A stretch of DNA of 64,000 nt from Paracoccus kondratievae (lineage in GTDB: Bacteria; Pseudomonadota; Alphaproteobacteria; Rhodobacterales; Rhodobacteraceae): NCBI RefSeq assembly GCF_009301415.1, contig NZ_CP045072.1:1975001-2039000 (forward strand), in the 5' to 3' direction. Below the pieces are notes generated by a model, which saw nothing but the letters and a program-made list of their open reading frames with translations, searched no databases and was not told the origin of the DNA. Shown here piece after piece: positions 61,428 through 64,000 of the stretch. Position 1 is the stretch's first letter. Each line of letters starts with the position of its first letter. The translations under genes were made by a program, and so were the position numbers.

Positions 61428-61991
61428 ATGACACGCCTTCAGACCGCTTTTGACGCCATCGACAAGGCTAATTCCGCCGACCCGCATCTGGACGCCGAAG
61501 GGCGGCCCGAGGCGCTTCTTTACGGCCAGCGCATGACGGCCGAGCAAGAGACGCTGTACCCTGATGCCTCTGAGCCCGTGCGCATCGCCTGTCGCGGCCA
61601 GCATGTCGAGCGGTTCCTTTTGCCGCGCGATGCCTATCCCATGGACCGGGCGGGCTATCTGGCATGGCGGACCGAGCAGGGTCGCCGCCATGCCGCCCGT
61701 ATCGCCGGGATCATGCGCGAGGCTGGCTATGACGGGGATGACATCGCAGCAGCCGAACGGATGCTGACCAAACAGGGCATCAAGCGCGACCCCGAGGTGC
61801 AGGCGCTTGAGGATGTGGCCTGCTTTACCTTTATCCGCTGGTATATGGGCCCCTTTGCCGAGGGGCGCGACCCTGAGGAATTGCAGCGCATCGTTGAAAA
61901 GACCGCACGCAAGATGTCCACCATGGCCCGCGCCCGGGCGCTTGGGGAGTTCGCGATCCCCGAGCCTTTCGCCGCCGCCTTTCGTGCGTAA
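61428..61991 (+). CDS. DUF4202 family protein
   Basis: A 187-residue soluble protein of unknown function. Family features are AFDAIDKANSADPHLDAEGR, YGQRMTAEQETLYPDASEPV, ACRGQHVERFLLPRDAYPMD and a C-terminal ALEDVACFTFIRWYMGPFAE. The conserved His and acidic residues suggest a metal-dependent enzyme. The next gene starts inside its last codons, so the two are translationally coupled. Confidence 0.85.
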   Translation: MTRLQTAFDAIDKANSADPHLDAEGRPEALLYGQRMTAEQETLYPDASEPVRIACRGQHVERFLLPRDAYPMDRAGYLAWRTEQGRRHAARIAGIMREAGYDGDDIAAAERMLTKQGIKRDPEVQALEDVACFTFIRWYMGPFAEGRDPEELQRIVEKTARKMSTMARARALGEFAIPEPFAAAFRA

Positions 61992-62676
61992 GGCGCTGAT
62001 CGTCGCCCATGGTCAGCCGGGCGATCCGGTCCCGCAGCAAAATGCGGTCGAGGCGCTGGCGGCCCGTGTCGCCGCGCTTTTGCCTCAGGCGCAGGTGCGG
62101 GGCGCGACGCTTGCCATGCCCGGCGCGCTGGATATCGCTGATGATAAGACGCTGATCTATCCGCTGTTCATGGCCACGGGATGGTTTACCCGCAGCGAGC
62201 TGCCCCGCCGCCTGACGCTTTCCGGTGCGGCGCGGGCACGCGTCCTGCCACCCTTTGGCAGCGATCCGGGATTGCCGGGCCTGTGCCTTGCCCTGATCTC
62301 CGAGGCGGCGGCAGGGCAGAGGTGGTCTATGGCGCAGACGCATCTTTTGATCGCTGCACATGGCTCGGGGCGTTCGCGTGCCCCTGCCGAGGCCGCGCAG
62401 CAGATGGCCAAGACGCTTGCCCCCCATGTTGCCGCTGTCTCGTGCGGTTTTATCGAAGAGGAGCCGCGCCTTGCCGATGCCGCGCGCGGTTTGCCGGCGC
62501 AGTCGATCTGCCTGCCGCTTTTTGCCACCGGGGCCGATCACGTCACTGACGACTTGCCCACGGCGCTGGCCGGGGCCGGGTTTCGCGGCCTGACCCTGCC
62601 GCCCGTCGGGCTGGCGCCCGAAGTGCCCAGGATGATCGCAAATAGCATCAGGGCCGCCTTGTCCGAACGGCCCTGA
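61984..62676 (+). CDS. CbiX/SirB-like chelatase-family protein
   Basis: A 230-residue protein with two related halves. The C-terminal half has the chelatase-type LLIAAHGSGRSRAPAEAAQQ and FIEEEPRLADAARGL; the N-terminal half opens ALIVAHGQPGDP. The start is a GTG at 61984 overlapping the DUF4202 stop. Members insert metal into sirohydrochlorin for siroheme or cobalamin. Siroheme synthesis would suit assimilatory nitrite or sulfite reductase, but no siroheme gene is next to it. Confidence 0.82.
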   Translation: MRKALIVAHGQPGDPVPQQNAVEALAARVAALLPQAQVRGATLAMPGALDIADDKTLIYPLFMATGWFTRSELPRRLTLSGAARARVLPPFGSDPGLPGLCLALISEAAAGQRWSMAQTHLLIAAHGSGRSRAPAEAAQQMAKTLAPHVAAVSCGFIEEEPRLADAARGLPAQSICLPLFATGADHVTDDLPTALAGAGFRGLTLPPVGLAPEVPRMIANSIRAALSERP

Positions 62677-62719
62677 GATAAGTGTATTGCGGTGCGGTGT
62701 CCCGCGGGGAGCGCAGGGA

Positions 62720-64000
62720 TTACATCGAGGCGAGCTGCGCCAGCGCCCCGCGGATGCGGGTCAGGTCGTCTTCGAGCGCGGCGAGTTTTTCGCGCGTCTC
62801 TTCGATGACCTCGGGTTCGGCATGTTCGACGAATTTGGGGTTCGCCAGCCGACCACGCAGGCCCTGCGCATCCTTTTCCGTCTTGGCGGCGGCCTTTTCC
62901 AGCCGCGCGGTCTCGGTCTTGACGTCGATCATCTCGCCCACCGGCAAGGCAAAGCTTGCCCCCAGTGCCGCGACCGAGATCATGCCGGGGCCGACTGCAC
63001 CCTCTTTCGGTGCGCCGACCCGGGCCAGACGCTCGATCAGCGGGCCGTTGGCGGCAAGGGCGGCGCGGGCGGCGTCATCGGCCTCGGTCACGATCAGCTC
63101 GGGACGGGCACCTGCCGGCACGCCGATCTGGGCACGGGCCGAGCGGATGTTTTCGATCAGCTGGATCACCCAGTTCATCTGACGGTCAGCCTCGGCGTCG
63201 ATCAGCTCGGCACCATATTCCGGCCAGTCACCATGGATGAGCATGCCTGCCCGGTCGCCGGTCAGCGACCAAAGCTCTTCGGTGACAAAGGGCATGATCG
63301 GATGCAAAAGCGTATAGCACTGATCCAGAACCCAGCCCATGGTGGCGCGGGTTTCATCGCCGAACTCGCCATCGAACAGCGGCTTCGAGAATTCGACATA
63401 CCAGTCGCAGACCTTGCCCCAGACAAAGGCGTAAAGCCCGGTCGCGGCATCGTTAAAGCGGAAACTCGCCAGCGCCTCGTCGGTCGCCTGACGGATGCGT
63501 GCGACCTCGCCGATGATCCAGCGGTTCACGACATGGCGCGGTTGCGGCAGGGCAACACCCCCGCGCACGCCGTTCATTTCGGCAAAGCGGGTCGCGTTCC
63601 ACAGCTTGGTGACAAAGTTGCGGTTTACCTCGACATGTTTCGGCCCAAGCTTAGGGTCGCGGCCCATCGCGGCCATGCTGGTCAGGGTAAAGCGCAGCGC
63701 GTCCGCACCATATTCGTCGATCAGCACCAGAGGGTCGATGACGTTGCCTTTCGACTTCGACATCTTGGCGCCTTTTTCGTCGCGCACCAGTCCGTGAACA
63801 TAGACAGTGTGGAAGGGCACCTGACCGACCACGGCCAGCTGCATCATCATCATCCGGGCCACCCAGAAGAAGATGATGTCGAAACCCGTCACCAGAACGT
63901 CTGTCGGGAAATACCTGCGCAGCTCGGCCGTGTCCTCGGGCCAGCCAAGTGTCCCGATCGGCCATAGCCCGGACGAGAACCAGGTGTCGAGCACATCGGG
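62720..64000 (-). CDS. valS: Valyl-tRNA synthetase, C-terminal part (partial)
   Basis: The gene runs off the right end of the window; 426 C-terminal codons are present. Seen are the class I catalytic region ([33 protein letters not shown]), the [13 protein letters not shown] motif, the anticodon-binding domain ([20 protein letters not shown]) and the C-terminal coiled coil ([20 protein letters not shown]). The HIGH motif lies beyond the window. Charges tRNA-Val. Confidence 0.96.
   Translation of the reverse strand, partial: PDVLDTWFSSGLWPIGTLGWPEDTAELRRYFPTDVLVTGFDIIFFWVARMMMMQLAVVGQVPFHTVYVHGLVRDEKGAKMSKSKGNVIDPLVLIDEYGADALRFTLTSMAAMGRDPKLGPKHVEVNRNFVTKLWNATRFAEMNGVRGGVALPQPRHVVNRWIIGEVARIRQATDEALASFRFNDAATGLYAFVWGKVCDWYVEFSKPLFDGEFGDETRATMGWVLDQCYTLLHPIMPFVTEELWSLTGDRAGMLIHGDWPEYGAELIDAEADRQMNWVIQLIENIRSARAQIGVPAGARPELIVTEADDAARAALAANGPLIERLARVGAPKEGAVGPGMISVAALGASFALPVGEMIDVKTETARLEKAAAKTEKDAQGLRGRLANPKFVEHAEPEVIEETREKLAALEDDLTRIRGALAQLASM

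Noticed and set aside
62687..63967. 426-codon open frame on the plus strand opposite valS
   Set aside because: It is antisense to an unmistakable valyl-tRNA synthetase and lacks any motif.

Overview
The window is high-GC DNA from an alphaproteobacterium, most likely Rhodobacteraceae and probably Paracoccus-like. This is inferred from gene order (lptC-lptA-lptB-hpf behind kdsD and a short ribonuclease D), an NnrU-family gene of the kind seen in denitrifiers, Hint-domain and DUF4202 genes, and stem-loops after genes that resemble repeats common in this family. No ribosomal RNA gene is present, so the genus is an inference.

Layout. (1) 1-3617: leftward block for LPS export and ribosome hibernation (rnd-like, kdsD, lptC, lptA, lptB, start of hpf). 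(2) 3866-8018: TonB-dependent receptor, then a small XRE regulator with a SulP anion transporter behind a 21-bp palindrome. (3) 8127-14032: purU and folD (one-carbon metabolism), an iron-type alcohol dehydrogenase divergent from a DeoR/GlpR-type regulator, kynureninase, and a LacI-type regulator that has lost its ligand domain. (4) 14130-21013: five leftward genes, four with ATGA overlaps at their junctions: DUF294/CBS protein, two-helix membrane protein, 899-residue symporter-histidine kinase fusion, receiver-only response regulator, and a sensor-like protein fused to a DnaQ-type exonuclease. This resembles the CrbS-type acetate-response neighbourhoods. (5) tRNA-Ser(GCU) at 21368, followed by an accessory region to about 29100 with two decayed IS5-type transposases, a lipoprotein, a hydrolase-TPR protein divergent from a hypothetical gene and two family-2 glycosyltransferases.

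(6) 29167-41894: a nearly complete hydroxyproline catabolic locus: GntR/FCD regulator, DapA-family deaminase, pyrroline-2-carboxylate reductase-like enzyme, semialdehyde dehydrogenase, a four-gene polar amino acid ABC transporter, FAD-dependent D-amino-acid dehydrogenase, 4-hydroxyproline 2-epimerase, a second proline-racemase-family protein and a fused aconitase X. Together these would take up hydroxyproline isomers and convert trans-4-hydroxyproline to 2-oxoglutarate and 3-hydroxyprolines to proline. Two promoters in the locus share a 17-bp AT-rich sequence. (7) 41942-47203: AraC-type regulator divergent from a carbohydrate ABC transporter (binding protein, two permeases, ATPase).

(8) 47276-54554: small membrane proteins, DUF983, a hemolysin III-family protein, a DKNYY-repeat protein, a decayed IS, a Hint-domain protein, a frameshifted IS5-type element with both ends, and a MerR regulator whose leftward target promoter now points into that element. 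(9) 54616-64000: housekeeping genes: pgsA, moaD, moaE, accA, gabT, rhomboid protease, divergent mnmD-like and mnmC2-like genes, NnrU-family protein, DUF4202, CbiX-like protein and the 3' part of valS.

Functions come from recognisable motifs and remembered family features; no database search was run.
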